Assembly (NCBI GenBank): GCA_029378245.1
Contig: JARKIF010000008.1
Coordinates: 992,001-1,056,000, forward strand
DNA length: 64,000 nt
Source of the DNA: Roridomyces roridus
Taxonomy: Eukaryota > Basidiomycota > Agaricomycetes > Agaricales > Mycenaceae
Direction: 5' to 3'
The translations under genes and the position numbers were made by a program. Positions 33,326 through 45,040 of this stretch are shown here, in pieces; position 1 is the first letter of the stretch, and the number at the start of each line of letters is the position of its first letter. The notes under the pieces were generated by a model that had not been told where the DNA came from, did no database searches, and worked only from the letters and a program-made list of their open reading frames with translations.

Positions 33326-33668
33326 TGGCCGGTAGCCTGGTGCAACCAACTGCGCGGGAATTCGGCTGATTGCCGGCCATGTCTGTACTTCAACTCTTGC
33401 CGGCACTGGATCTGGTGTGAGCGCTCAGCCTCTGCGTACTTGTGATCCTCCACCCGCTTTTTCGGAGTTAATTCGAGCCCGCCCTCGACCTGGTAACAGC
33501 TAACAACGCCCGATCTGTCTCCTGCTTGACCGCCCCAATTGTGTCAGTCTGCCACTGTCGACCCAATCAGCGCCCAGAGTCACAATCTAATGAAAACTGT
33601 GGACATGCTCTTTGTTTCCCTCTCCCGCTTTTTCACCTTCGAGCACCATCGCTGTTGCGATTTTATCC
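33326..33668. promoter_or_regulatory. Divergent intergenic region
   Basis: This 343-bp gap lies between the start codons of the FHIP-like gene and the coiled-coil gene, so it should contain both promoters. It has no ORF of note; a pyrimidine-rich stretch (about 33605-33645) precedes the + start. No specific element is recognised. Confidence 0.4.
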
Positions 33669-35554
33669 ATGTTATTCCAGCCAAAACGCCTTTCCGTGAC
33701 CGTCAATCCCTACGAACCTCCTTCTTTCTTTTCTTCTGAGCTCACTGTGCGTTCTTCTACTTTGGTCTTTCGTCTGTCTGACTCTGGGCATCGAGACCGA
33801 ATCACCCGTCTCTCCTTTACCACTTCCCCCCCGGGAATCTACACCATCCCGACGCCCAGTCAGGTTCTCACAACCGCCTCGTTCTCCCGCGCAGGATACT
33901 CCCAGTCCTAGGTCCACCAAGACGCGACCAAAGTCTTATGGTGGAGGGCTCACTCCGGGGACTCTGGAACTTGTCCTGGATTTTGAGTCCAGGATCGCAC
34001 AACTCGAATCTCGCCATAATAGGATTTCTGTCGAGCTGGAAGAGACCCGAGATACTCTGAACAATGAACGCGCGGAACATCGCTCCAGTCACCGCTTCTC
34101 CACGTTTTCCCACGCGCGTTTCTCCTCCGATTCTTCCCCTGCCAACAATTCAGAAAACGCGGTGGATTACGAGCGCAGGCTGAGAGAGGAACTGCAGGAT
34201 ACTCTCAAGAAAATCAGGGCTCAAAATGCCACTCTTGCACGTTCGGTCGAGGAAGAACGCTCGGCGCGGACAACCGCCGAGGAGGAGGTGGAGAGACTGT
34301 CCGCCGCCAATTCCATCCTGTTCGAGCACAACAAATTGCTGGCGGGAAGGGATGCCGCTCTCCAGGAAGACATCACCTCGCTTCTCACGAAATCGGAAGA
34401 GGAAGAGCGCGTACGGGGTGTTCTTGAAGCCGAGCTTCTTCTACGGACTCCACTGGTCTCCCCAATGCCCGAATGCCCACCTGCGGTCATCGGCGAGCCT
34501 CAGGGCTCCCTTCGAACCGAACTGGTGGCCATTCGTGACGAACTGCATTTCACCCAAGGTCGCCTGTCCACCTCCGAGAGGGAGTGCGCTTCTCTCAAGG
34601 AGAGAATATCTGCCTTGCAGAAACAGCTCGTCCTGTCCCTCGATTCGTCATCGCAGGCTCTTGAGGTGGAAAGGGAGCTGCGTGCGGATATCGAACAACG
34701 TGCCCAAAGATTGGTGGATGAAAACACAGACCTGAAAGGGCGACTTGGGTCCCTTGAGGAACTGTTCTTCAACGGCCAAGCCCCCGATGATTGGCTGAAA
34801 CTCTGCCCTACGCCTGGAACTGGAAGCGATAAAGAAGGCAAACGGCGGCCTGTGTCAGGCCGATTCCAGAGGAAGATGGATTCAATGCGCCAAGACGGGT
34901 ACTCTGGCTCGTGTCGCAGATAGACACCGCCACGTCTTGACCGCAAGGGTGAGTATCTTGTTCTCTCAAAAAATCAACACCAATCTTTTCCAGAAACTTC
35001 GAGAGCACAGGAAACGACGATTGGCCCAGGCCAAAGCCCCTAAGCGCCGATTAATTGTATCCCCAGAGCCCTTCACGATCCCGAAACTTGTCTCCCGAGA
35101 CGCGCCTGTGTCCCGCCAATCCAGTTGCTCCACGAAAGTCGAATCGCCCAGCGCCTCACCGACAAGGGGGCGCAACAAACGAATGTCTGTAATTATGGCA
35201 GCTACATTGTCCAGGCAGAGTCGGTCAACTGCTTGGTCGGCGTTGAAGACGAATTCAAGTCTCTTTGTGAACTGGATAATCCCGTCGATCTACAGTCCTT
35301 TCTAATTCCTCGCGATAGGTTGATGTCAATAGCCATATCGACGAGCCGATGGACCGACTCGACAGACTAGTGGACACATGGATTCCAATGCCAAAACGAC
35401 CGAAAGGCCTGCGGACGTATATAATGAGACAAGCTTCCTCCATCTTTGTTCGTTGGTTTTCAGGCGCTGGAAATGTTGAAACTGAGATATTTTTCAGGTG
35501 GACATTGCGCATTCATCGGTGGAGGAAGAGACTTGCGAAGAACTCGTTTTATAG
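33669..35554 (+). CDS. Coiled-coil protein, family not identified
   Basis: The ATG at 33669 gives MLFQPKRLSVTVNPYEPPSF. An intron (about 33749-33798) joins SSEL to a Pro-rich segment (TESPVSPLPLPPRESTPSRR). A long heptad-rich coiled coil follows: LTPGTLELVLDFESRIAQLE, RRLREELQDTLKKIRAQNAT, EEERSARTTAEEEVERLSA, LSTSERECASLKERISALQK and ALEVERELRADIEQRAQRLV, about 250 residues. Downstream frames suggest further exons: TGTLARVADRHRHVLTAR, KLREHRKRRLAQAKAPKRRL and a Ser/Arg-rich stretch. The final part (35200-35554) is not resolved; one possible last exon reads VDIAHSSVEEETCEELVL. The architecture suggests a cytoskeletal or scaffolding protein; this is inference only. Confidence 0.65.
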
Positions 35555-35624
35555 CCTACTGAATTATTCAGAGATAATCGATAACCGTTGTATACGCTAG
35601 ATCAAAACCATCAAAATTCGACTC

Positions 35625-36239
35625 ATGTCCTCTCCACTCTATTCGAAACTGCTCTCCATCTCCCAGAAACACGCAACTCCTGCATCCTTGGAACAACTAT
35701 TTTCCATCCGCGCGCCTCACGCGATCCACGCATGGGGACACAACTATCTTCTCAGTCGTAATCCCAAGCTCGCGAATCGAATGGATAACGACAGCTTCAT
35801 GTCCCACGTCCTCATCTCCTCCAAATACCTCGATACCGAGAGTCTCAAGATACACGACATAATAATCGACACCGAGTCGAGAAAATCGGCCGTGCACATG
35901 AGCTACTTTTTGGTGCCGAAAGGGTCGACGGAGACGATTGAGAATGACTTGATCTGGATGCTGAAATTTACGGACGACGACGAGGTGGACAAGGTGTTGA
36001 TCGAGGAGAGCGTCGAGTTTATCGATGCGACGGCGAGTGCTCGGATGGGAACTGTGTCGCGCCAGATGCACAATGGGGAGCTAGATGAGCGGGTTCGGGG
36101 CGGGCTGGCACTTCAGCAGGGAATCGAGCAAGGCGGACTGTGTTATCAACCTAGCTACAGTGCCCGTCACCACATCACGGTTCCTGATTTGGCAGGGATG
36201 TTTATCAAATCTTTGACCACTAATTACATTTTGGTCTGA
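35625..36239 (+). CDS. SnoaL/NTF2-like fold protein
   Basis: This is an intron-free frame of 204 codons, unusual among its intron-rich neighbours. The sequence MSSPLYSKLLSISQKHATPA, then SNRMDNDSFMSHVLISS-like and SLKIHDIIIDTESRKSAVHM followed by SYFLVPKG and ENDLIWMLKFTDDDEVDKVL, follows the cone-shaped SnoaL/NTF2-like pattern. That pattern is N-terminal helices, then strands with a central DxIWMLKF strand and EESVEFIDATA. The C-terminal 40 residues (LCYQPSYSARHHITVPDLAG) lie outside the fold. Such proteins are common in basidiomycetes; they may bind small molecules or act as isomerases, but no catalytic set can be assigned. Confidence 0.72.
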   Translation: MSSPLYSKLLSISQKHATPASLEQLFSIRAPHAIHAWGHNYLLSRNPKLANRMDNDSFMSHVLISSKYLDTESLKIHDIIIDTESRKSAVHMSYFLVPKGSTETIENDLIWMLKFTDDDEVDKVLIEESVEFIDATASARMGTVSRQMHNGELDERVRGGLALQQGIEQGGLCYQPSYSARHHITVPDLAGMFIKSLTTNYILV

Positions 36240-36852
36240 GGTTCAATGGACTCAAAAACTGCTGGAAACATATCTAAGGAGGCCTAAGAACATACCCTGT
36301 GGTCCTCAGGTCCATCAGACAACATTTTGTTTTTTCACGACGGACAAAGTGAAACAAACCCTAATGATCCGATCAATTACTGCTAAGCTGTCGGTTTGAT
36401 CCGATCAATTTAGGGTTACACTCACGTGCCACTCGGCTCGGCTGCCAATGTCGACCCGGCACCCCTTCCACATTGGCTGGCAGGACTTCCCAGGTCAAAG
36501 GGGATGCCCTGGAGCAACATATCTGGTGAATTGGAGGCCAACCCGGGTCAGACAACCCCAAAAACAGCAGTTGAAATTTTTTCAGACCTCGAAAAAGTGA
36601 GACACCGTGGGAAAAAATGAGATCAGCGTCTCAATCGCATTCTTTTGGTCGGTTTCCTTCCAAAAATAAATACGAGAAAATGCACAAAAATTTCCTTGAG
36701 GGTGAATGACAGGTGTCGGAGAAGTGCCGACTGGCACTGTAGACGTTGGAAACGCTCGCGAGCAGCGGTCCATGTGACGGATGACGTAATACCGAGCAGA
36801 AGGACAAGCTGCCAAACGTGTGGCGGTGTATCACGCGTCTCCTCTCTCCTCC
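36240..36852. other. Intergenic 0.6 kb with short direct and inverted repeats
   Basis: The interval precedes RPA3. It contains two copies of the 14-mer TGATCCGATCAATT (36365-36378 and 36397-36410) and flanking inverted octamers AACCCTAA (36357-36364) and TTAGGGTT (36410-36417), so a 61-bp element has stem-forming ends. The rest is unremarkable; short minus frames near 36580-36870 overlap each other and show no conserved motif. The RPA3 promoter must be included. Confidence 0.5.
36357..36417. repeat. Inverted octamers enclosing a duplicated 14-mer
   Basis: AACCCTAA and TTAGGGTT form the ends, and TGATCCGATCAATT is directly repeated inside. It may be a regulatory site or the remnant of a small mobile element; no target-site duplication is evident. 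Confidence 0.7.
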
Positions 36853-37289
36853 ATGTCTGACCAAAAACACCCACTGTGGTACCGCGTCAACTCTGCTCTC
36901 CTACCAGAGTTCGAGGGCAAAAAAGTGAGGTTGCCCTGCAAACCGATCAAGGTATCTCTTCCGACGCGACAAAACAACGCGTCTCTGAATCATCTACGCG
37001 CTAGCAAACAGCAAATGGCTGGATCGTGCAGGCACCCGATGGAGGCGAGGTGAACGTGACGTTCTTTCAAGTGAGTACGACACGAATACCCACGTTCAGC
37101 ACGTCATGCTCTGTGCAGGATCAGCTCCGGGCGGACAGTTTCTTTGAGGTCTTTGGCAATGTAGTCAATGGGACCACAGTCAAGATGCTCAAAGCGAGCG
37201 ACCTCGAGAATGACCTCGACATGACTCTGGTGGACGATGCGATAAAACTAATGCATGACCAACGATTCCGCGGCATCTTTTCTCCATGA
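36853..37289 (+). CDS. RPA3: Replication protein A subunit 3 (RPA14)
   Basis: This is the small OB-fold subunit of the trimeric single-strand DNA-binding complex RPA. Three exons give MSDQKHPLWYRVNSALLPEF and EGKKVRLPCKPIK, then NGWIVQAPDGGEVNVTFFQ, and finally DQLRADSFFEVFGNVVNGTT followed by LDMTLVDDAIKLMHDQRFRG. The NSALLPxxxGKxV start, the DGG turn and the AIKLMHDxRFRxIF end are characteristic of RPA3. Introns are at about 36952-37003 and 37071-37119. The total of about 105 residues is normal for the family. The gene is convergent with FKS1 (140 bp gap). Confidence 0.88.
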
Positions 37290-37429
37290 ATCATCTCCCT
37301 ACCCATCTTCTTGGTTGTTGTAACTCTAATCAGTCATGTATTGAATGAAATTAAGATAATACAGTGAGATTTGATAGCTGAACCAGTCTGCATTCCACAA
37401 TTAGGTATATAGATCCCAAAAATTGTTCG

Positions 37430-40400
37430 TTAGATGTTTTTGCACAGGGTGCAGGTAAAGGTGATCGTGTCCCGGAAAAGTGCAGCTGTTGAGGAAATGA
37501 GCGACATGATGTGAGCAGTAAACACCAGCGACGTACGTAGCACGATGAGCGCAGCAAGGAAAGCAACGACCACAACATAGACGATTGAATATTTGATCAC
37601 AATCCACCTCCGTTGCCTCTTTTGTTTCATAGAGAACAGCGGAGCCCGAATTTGTTTTGATGGCCGCAGCCAGACTGAACACCAAGTCAGGCTCACTTTT
37701 CCGAATGAGAACAAGGAAAACTCACAGAGCATCGTCGAATGCAGTCGGTTGGCATACGGCAACAGGATGGGCGGTGTCAGGATGATCAGCAGGAAATGGG
37801 CAATAACAAAGTCCGACGTCCACAAAGACATCTCGACGATTTTGACGATGAACTCTCGCGCCGGTTGCGAAATGGCAGAGTTACCGAGGCCCCTCCCGTA
37901 CCATTTGCCCGACCACCACGCAAGATTCGTCTCGTCGTGTTTGTACTCTCGGGTGAGGAAGACGGATATGATGATCTTCTGGATCGCGCGTTGTACCGCA
38001 ATAATAGTGATCAGCCCCAACGTGGCGTGAGAGGCGTCCCAAAGCTCGAGGAACCACTGAATCAAGCGTTAGTGAGTCGTCTCCCAGAGGCAAGAATTGG
38101 ACATACAAAGAACTCGAAAAAGGCGATCATACCGATCAAACACAAGCCGTGCGCCAAAGCAGCCATGAATCCTCCAAACCGAGCCCAGGATACCATAGGC
38201 CCCATGAGCAGAGAAATGAAGAACAGGGTAAGGAGGATCACGGCATTCCATGCAACAGGGCCGATAGCAACAACAAGAATTCGCAGCAGAGGGCTTGGAT
38301 TCTGAGTGCCAGGCTGAGGGAACGATTTGACGAACATGTATGCGACAATGAAGATGACCGCGACACAGATGGGGAAGACAATTTCCGAGAGGAACACGGT
38401 GCTCCAAGGCGCTCGTGGTACATCGCTCGAAAGCTTCTCGGAGGGATGTCCCAGCTTTTTCTTCTTGTAACCAGTAATCATGGTCCGCGAAAGACGACAA
38501 TACCCATACCAGCTGCTGGCCTTGGTTCGCGAGTTCCCCCGTGACATCCACCGCAAGAACTCGCGGTAGTCAATCATAAAGTCGGCATACCCAAACTGGT
38601 GGGGGTTGAACAGGAAGGGTGCGATAACAAGGGACATGACCGAAAGCCAGAAGTAGATCAGATGAGGGATCCAGATCGCCATCGTTGCGTAGAGCAGCAG
38701 CAACAGGTTGCGCATGCCCATGTAGATGCTAGGTCCGGCGAAACGGGAGTACAAAATGGAGAACGACATCCGAGTAGTCGCGAAACCACGTCCGGTGGCG
38801 ATGTATCGCGCTCCACCAAATGTCAAATTGCTCAAAATGGATTGAGAATAGATTTGGGTGGAGAAGACCTCGAACACCGGGGACAACGAGAGGAAGTGTT
38901 TCCCAAGCCGGAGTAGCGCCTTGCCGGTACCACGTTCGACGAGTTCTGTAAATGGGGTTAGGACAGGCGCGGCACGCAGTGCGTGACATACCTTGCAAGA
39001 ACAAAGGCAAGAAAGCAATAAAGAAGACCAAGAAGATGGAGACGATGCAGCGCCGTATCCAATCAAAGACGGGGATAAGATTGTAGCATCCCGGTTGGCC
39101 ACCGATAACATTGCCCGACGAATCGACCTTGCAGATCGCCAGCTGTTTGTTGAGAGTTCCGAGGAAAACCACTGCAAATGGTCAAACTAGTGCAAAGGAA
39201 GACAAGGAATGTAACACACAGGTGAGCATGAAAATCTGGATGGAGTAGATGACGAGGATGTTGTTGACGTGGAAGCCAGGGTGGCCGTAGTAAAAGGTCA
39301 GGAATCGGTCGATCGGCAGTTGGGTCCCCAGATAATAATATTCACGACTGAGCATTTGTTCCCCCATACCAGTGCCGATCTTGGTCTGGAAGTTCAGGAT
39401 CGTGCCAAAGCCGAGATCAGCGGCCTTTACCACACTGGTAGTACTCCGAGTGCTTGATACGACCGCCGCGACCGAATGCGTTCATACCAGCAAAGATATC
39501 TTCGTTGAGGTGCAGACCCTTTTGCGCTTTCGACACACCTCCCCGTGTGTTCATGAAGATGGCGTTGAGGAAATCAGGATGCCCGTAATGCAGTTTCCCG
39601 CCAATCCAGGCAAGCGCACGCGCCGTCATAGGTACCGAATGTCTGCTCTTTGCCAGCAGGCGATGTCACCGAGTACACCGATGTTCTCCGAGAAAATGTA
39701 CTCGCGCGTGCCCAAAATGGCAACAGGTGCCTTGGTGAACTCTTTGTGACCCCATTGCGCATACGGACTCTGGCTGGAAACAGAGAATTCCTCAAACTCG
39801 CCAAGGATGTTCCGGATCTTGAGACACTCCTCCAGGTAGTTGTCCTGATTGGCGTCGATGAGCTGCAGGTACTCGCCGCGATAGAAGACAATGGCATGGT
39901 TCTGGTTGTCCGACTTGCCGTCACCGAGAATAGGGTTACCGGGCAGTTCAATCCGGAACTTGGGCTTGCGCCGCCCGGTCACCTCATCAATCTCAGAGTG
40001 CCCGTCAATGAGAGCCGAGAAGAGGCGCGCTTCACCACCTTTGCTACCAGGTTCCTCGTCGAGGTACGCAATTTGTAGGTCCGGATACGCGCGCAACAAG
40101 AACTCGGCGTTCTCCTGCTCCTCCTTGTTGAACTTGGAGAACCGCTGCATGGAAACCGCGAACTTGAACTTGCGGCGCGCCATGCGTTCGAGCTCACGCT
40201 CCAAACGTTCCGTGTTGCCACCAAAGTTGTGCACGATATCCGGGTTCTCGACTCGATACAGCAGCTTGATGGCCTTTGAATAGTTCATCATGCCTGACAC
40301 GGTTCTGTACAGAGTCTGGGCCCGGAGCGAAGCCCAAATACGTGTTCGCAGTGTGTATTCGGGGGACGAAGTCTTGAACCCGATCGTGTAAAAGGGAATA

Positions 40401-43078
40401 TCATCCACCTTGGCGGCCTTCTCCGTGTGTTGCGAGCCCGTGCCATCCATCGCGTCAGTTTCCTCCGCCAGGATTTTCGTGTCCTTGACAAAGTTGTCCC
40501 ACTCGACAGGGTGCAGTTGCTTCAAGTATTCGAGGAGAGTGACACGGGTGTTCTGATCCTCCTCGCGGATGATCTCTCGAAGACTGAGGAGAATCTTCTC
40601 CGAGTAATGGGGCACCAGCACGGTGAATGTAGGCATGGCGTCGACGGGGAGGGGGTCGGGGAAGGACATGGTCAGAGAAGAGGCAAAGAACGAGATACGT
40701 CGTTCAGCCTCTCCACCAGGCGGGAAGAATGTGCCATTGGTGTGGCCGGATTGATTTGTGAAGAACGGGGGTGCACGGAGAGTGCGGCGACCGTCTGGAC
40801 TGTCCACTTGGTGGTACAGGAGCCGTTGCACGTGATCGATGGAGAGCAGATGCTCGCGATACATAGAAATAATTACAGCATTCCATATTTGAGACACGAG
40901 GACCTGATATTCGATGAGCATCCTCCTGATGGCAAAGGTCAGACTCAGGGACTTGCCTTGGGCTTGTATTTGACCTCCATCTCACCCGTGGCCAGCAATT
41001 TGGCGTAGATGCGCTTGGGCATACGAGTAAAGACCTCAGACCACGGGGTCCAAATGGAAAAGCCCAGAGAGAAGGCTCTTCCAATGCTGAACACGACGAG
41101 CCAGATGATGTACCAGAGGTATGTGTCCAAAAAGAACAGGACCAAGTCCATCACATACATGATCGCGAGCGTGAACAAAACTTGGTTCGCGCACAAGGCA
41201 TCCCCGAAGATCTTGTCGTTGCATCCCTGGACACGTGTCCTGACCATCACAGCAATGGGACTGCTGAATGAGGACGTGAGGAAGAAATAAGACTCCACAA
41301 ATTTGCACCCGAAGATGAGCAACCATAACAGGATTGATGCGCTCCGTGCGCTCCGTGTAAGCGCCGGGTAAGAAGCCGTGAAGGTCTGCGAAGCCATGTA
41401 CTTGCGCGCCTTGCCAGCCACTCGGTCGCCAAACATTCTCCCCGATGGTATGAGCCCGAAGGCCAACGTGACGACGACGGAGATGAAGAATTGTACAATG
41501 CCGACAATGAGTGGGATTTGCGATGTTTGGTTAGGACGACCATCAACAGTGGCAATGTAAACCGTAGGGCCGGCCGTGAGAGCAAGGATGACCAGGAGGA
41601 ATAACAGGCGGGTCGTCAGGTGAGAGGCGTTGTTCCAGGTGGTGGGGATATACGAGTATTCCGCGATCGTGGCCAGGATCATAATGCTGGTGGACACGGC
41701 ACCACCCAGGGCGACGGCAGACCATGTCATCTCTGGAGATGGATTGAGTTTGTTGTGAGGGGCATATGCTCTCGGGGAGTTGAAGGCGGTGTAAAAGTAG
41801 TAAACGGATATATGGAGGACCCATATGCGGTTGAAATTGACAAGGAGATGGGACCTGGAGCGGTTCTCGAAATAAGTCTTGAAAAAGACCCTATTCCAGT
41901 CGATTTTACTAAATCGCATGAAACGCTGGGCGGGCGGCAGATCCACAAGGCGAGACTAGCCAAAAATGAGGGACATGAGGACACAAGTCAAGGCAAAGAC
42001 TCACGTTGTCGCTGAGGACAATCTTGGCCAAACCCTCCGGGTACCAAAACAATTGATTTATGTCGTCGTACCCAATGATATCCTTGTGGTCCTTTTCCTT
42101 CCGCACAAATTTGCCATCAACGACCTCGTATCCTTGATCGCGCATGAACCGATAGAGCGGTTTGATGACGGTGTTGAGGTAAAGACCCTCTGGGACGGGT
42201 TCCACTCTATTCTGGCATTCGGGACTGCGGTAGTAGTCGTCTGCGCACTTGAAGATGAAGCAGAGACATTCCGGCACGAAGCGAACGTTGCCAGCTTCAC
42301 CCCAACAAAGCAGAAAGAGAGCGATTTGTCGGAGACGGTCGTATTGGCTCATGTTGTTCATGGCATTTCGCCAGCGGTTGAGAGCACTGTCAAGGGACTT
42401 GGTGCCCTTGGGACCCTTGACGCTCTTCAAGCGTTGGAGTCCCGGGTTCTGTGCGTGGCCGACGGCGTCGTCGAGATTGAGTTGGGCAGCAAAATACCAC
42501 TTGCGGTAGTTGGCATGCTGACCGCCAATGTAGTCGGCGTGGAGCGTAAGCAGGGCCTGGTTGGGGGTCATCCGGGATGCTCTCGAGTCGAGCAGCTGCA
42601 TGGTAAAGTCGAACATATTGCGCATCGAGTCGCGCTGGAAGCCAAACTTTTGAGTGAGGTCGAGAAAGATATCCTCGATCTCCTCGGTCGACATGGGTAT
42701 CTGGCGGTCTGCGGACCAGGCAGGGTACGGTTCGGAGGAGCCAGTCCCCGGGTCAGCGAAGGGAGAGAGGCTGGGTATACTGGAATGCGAGTCGATGGAG
42801 GGGTTGTATCGACGGTTGGCTTCCGAGTCCCCTAGAAACAGAGAAAATTAGCTACAAGGAACGGAGTAGAGTGTGTGAGACGGACAGGCAGGGCCACCTG
42901 CAAGACGGGTAGTGCTGGCATTGGCAGAGGCATAGTGTTCGTGGTCCGACTCGGACTCAGCGTACTGCGAGCGCTGGCCGTAGTGGATCTGGGGAGGGCC
43001 CGGCTGCTGCATGCGCGAGTCGGTAAAAGGGTTGGGGGCTCGTGGGTCTTGGAGACTGTAGCCCGAAGGGCTGGCCAT
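37430..43078 (-). CDS. FKS1: 1,3-beta-D-glucan synthase catalytic subunit
   Basis: This plasma-membrane GT48 enzyme makes the main fungal cell-wall glucan. The start [20 protein letters not shown] (or ATG at 43108) leads to the Fks1 N-terminal domain: [40 protein letters not shown] and [15 protein letters not shown]. An array of membrane helices follows ([37 protein letters not shown]). The glucan synthase domain has [60 protein letters not shown] and [20 protein letters not shown], then [22 protein letters not shown]-terminal helix set ends [25 protein letters not shown] includes the region equivalent to the echinocandin hot spot 1 (yeast starts FLTLSLRDP). About eight introns, few for its length. 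About 1,750 residues, a normal size. Confidence 0.96.
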
Positions 43079-43319
43079 GAAGGAGATAGAAAGAGGGGAT
43101 GTGGTCAAAAGAGAGGCGCAGCCAGGAAGACGAGGTGTGTGTTGTCAAGCGGAAGGGTGGAGCTTATGATGTTTTGGATCAAAGTTTGCAAAACACCGGC
43201 TGTCGACCGCCCTCCTCCGTCTTTAATTCTCTAATACGTGATCTCATTCACGCAACGCTAGGCTGTTATCGAGCCTAGTCTTCAGTCCTTGACCTGAACG
43301 TTTCACTCGCAACACCGAC

Positions 43320-44919
43320 ATGCTTTCACTCAAAACACCGAGACAGATTTCCTCCGACGCGACCGTGCTCGCACATGTCCAAGCACCCTACATCCCTGGC
43401 GAGTATATTGCCCACAACAAAACACCAGAGACCCTGCATTATTTGCCGTCCCTACCGTGGTTTTGTATCACAAAACTCGCTCGATTCCCTGACCAGGTCC
43501 AGGCCATTGGTGCATCGCGAATCACCTATACTCCCCCAGAGTTGGAAGGTGGATACGATATTCTGCGTGCCCTCATCCCCTCCCTTTCCTCGCCAGACTT
43601 CAGTTGGTCCACTGTCGATCCACGTCTGTGGGCCACAATAATTCAGATCTATGACAACCTTCCACCAATATTCCGCTGCTACCCCATTCCTTTGGATGAC
43701 GAGTATCTGCCTGTCCTTCAAGAAATCGAGCCCACGCCTCAGTTTTGTCTCATTACAATTCTCGAATTGCCTGGCTGCCCCGACCTTTCAGACGCAAACA
43801 TAGTTAAACTCAAACACCTGCATAGTCTTTGTGCGTTGGACGCAAGCTGGACCAGCATCTCGTCCCATGCTCTCAAGATATTGGCGGGGACTCTGTCATG
43901 GAGCGAGGATGGTGGTGCGCGCCGAGGTCCATGGGGTCTCCGCATCCTACGCCTTAGGGACTGTCCTCAGATAAATGACAAAGTACACCCCCACGTATCG
44001 AAATTCCCTTTACTCTCCGTTCTCGGTTCGTCTCGTGCACGATACATTTGTCTATTCTGACGATTCCCCAGACCTTCGTGGTACTAAATGCAAAGCCGAT
44101 ACTTTTCAACCTTTCGGACCAGCACCCACCAAGGAACACCATCTATATAACCCGACATCGTTGAGGCAGTGTGTCGCCCTTCTTCCTTCCGAAGATGCGA
44201 TTTTCTCATCTCGCCACCCTTTTACGTTGTATGTCAACACGCTTTACCATCCTCGTACGAAAAGTCCTCCCCGAACGCGTCCCCTAGAGGATGTCTGCGT
44301 CACATTCGGCGGCCCAAATTCCACTGGCTTTGTCGTCGGCTCCAGCAGGGATGAAACCATTCCCCGCAAATGGGAGCGACGAGAAAAAAAGCCCAGAATG
44401 GTCACAACTCTGTATGACGAGATTGCGGCAGAGGAGCTCTCCTCGCAGTCCAAGGAGCGAGATGTCTTGTCCTTTTACAACCGCAAAGGCGGACTTGCAC
44501 CACACACGTCTTCCCTGGGCTACGCATACCCGCGAGAGGCGTCGCAGCCACCATCTGCTAAAGAGGCAAGATTGATGCTCTTTCGGCCATTGCCACCCTG
44601 GGCTGCGCTCGAGGCGGCCACCTCCGACGCGCAACCTCTAAAACCTTTGGGTGCGTCGTCCAAGGTTATTGTTGAGGTTTCGAAGAGCAAGAAGGAAGAG
44701 ATGGTTCACTATGCTAACCAGCTTGCGGGAAAGCGTCGTAAGCTCCAGGAGCAGAGCATCCAGGAGGTTCCTGTGGCCACCGCTCCTGAAACGGCGGAAT
44801 TGTCGAGAAACCCTTTCCGTCGGAAGCAAAAGAGTTTGAATGTGGAGCCACCCCAAGCCGCCAAAGAAATGGACGGGAGTAAAGCCTCATTCAATTGGGA
44901 CCGATGGCGAAAGACGTAG
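43320..44919 (+). CDS. LRR-like protein, family not identified
   Basis: The ATG at 43320 gives MLSLKTPRQISSDATVLAHV. The first two-thirds hold leucine-rich, F-box/RNI-like repeats: FCLITILELPGCPDLSDANI, LKHLHSLCALDASWTSISSH and LRILRLRDCPQIND, with a following repeat. One intron (about 44029-44074) joins LLSVLD to LRGTKCKADTFQPF. The second half is charged and low complexity: PRKWERREKKPRMVTTLYDE, KSKKEEMVHYANQLAGKRRK and a C-terminal SFNWDRWRKT. An adaptor or scaffold role is possible. I do not recognise an ortholog; similar proteins are typical of basidiomycete genomes (inference). Confidence 0.75.
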
Positions 44920-45040
44920 AAATTGTACAATAGGCGTGTACTAGTAGTCTTGCAAACAAAGTTTCGTGGTGAAGAATTGTTCAGAGGGAAATTTTGATCT
45001 ATTTGACCGCACCCTTTGCGCAACCTCATGCCTCGAAACC

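Noticed and set aside
40427..41008. 193-codon + ORF over FKS1, and others such as 41966-42835 (289 codons)
   Set aside because: These overlap securely identified glucan synthase exons on the opposite strand and are codon-bias artefacts.
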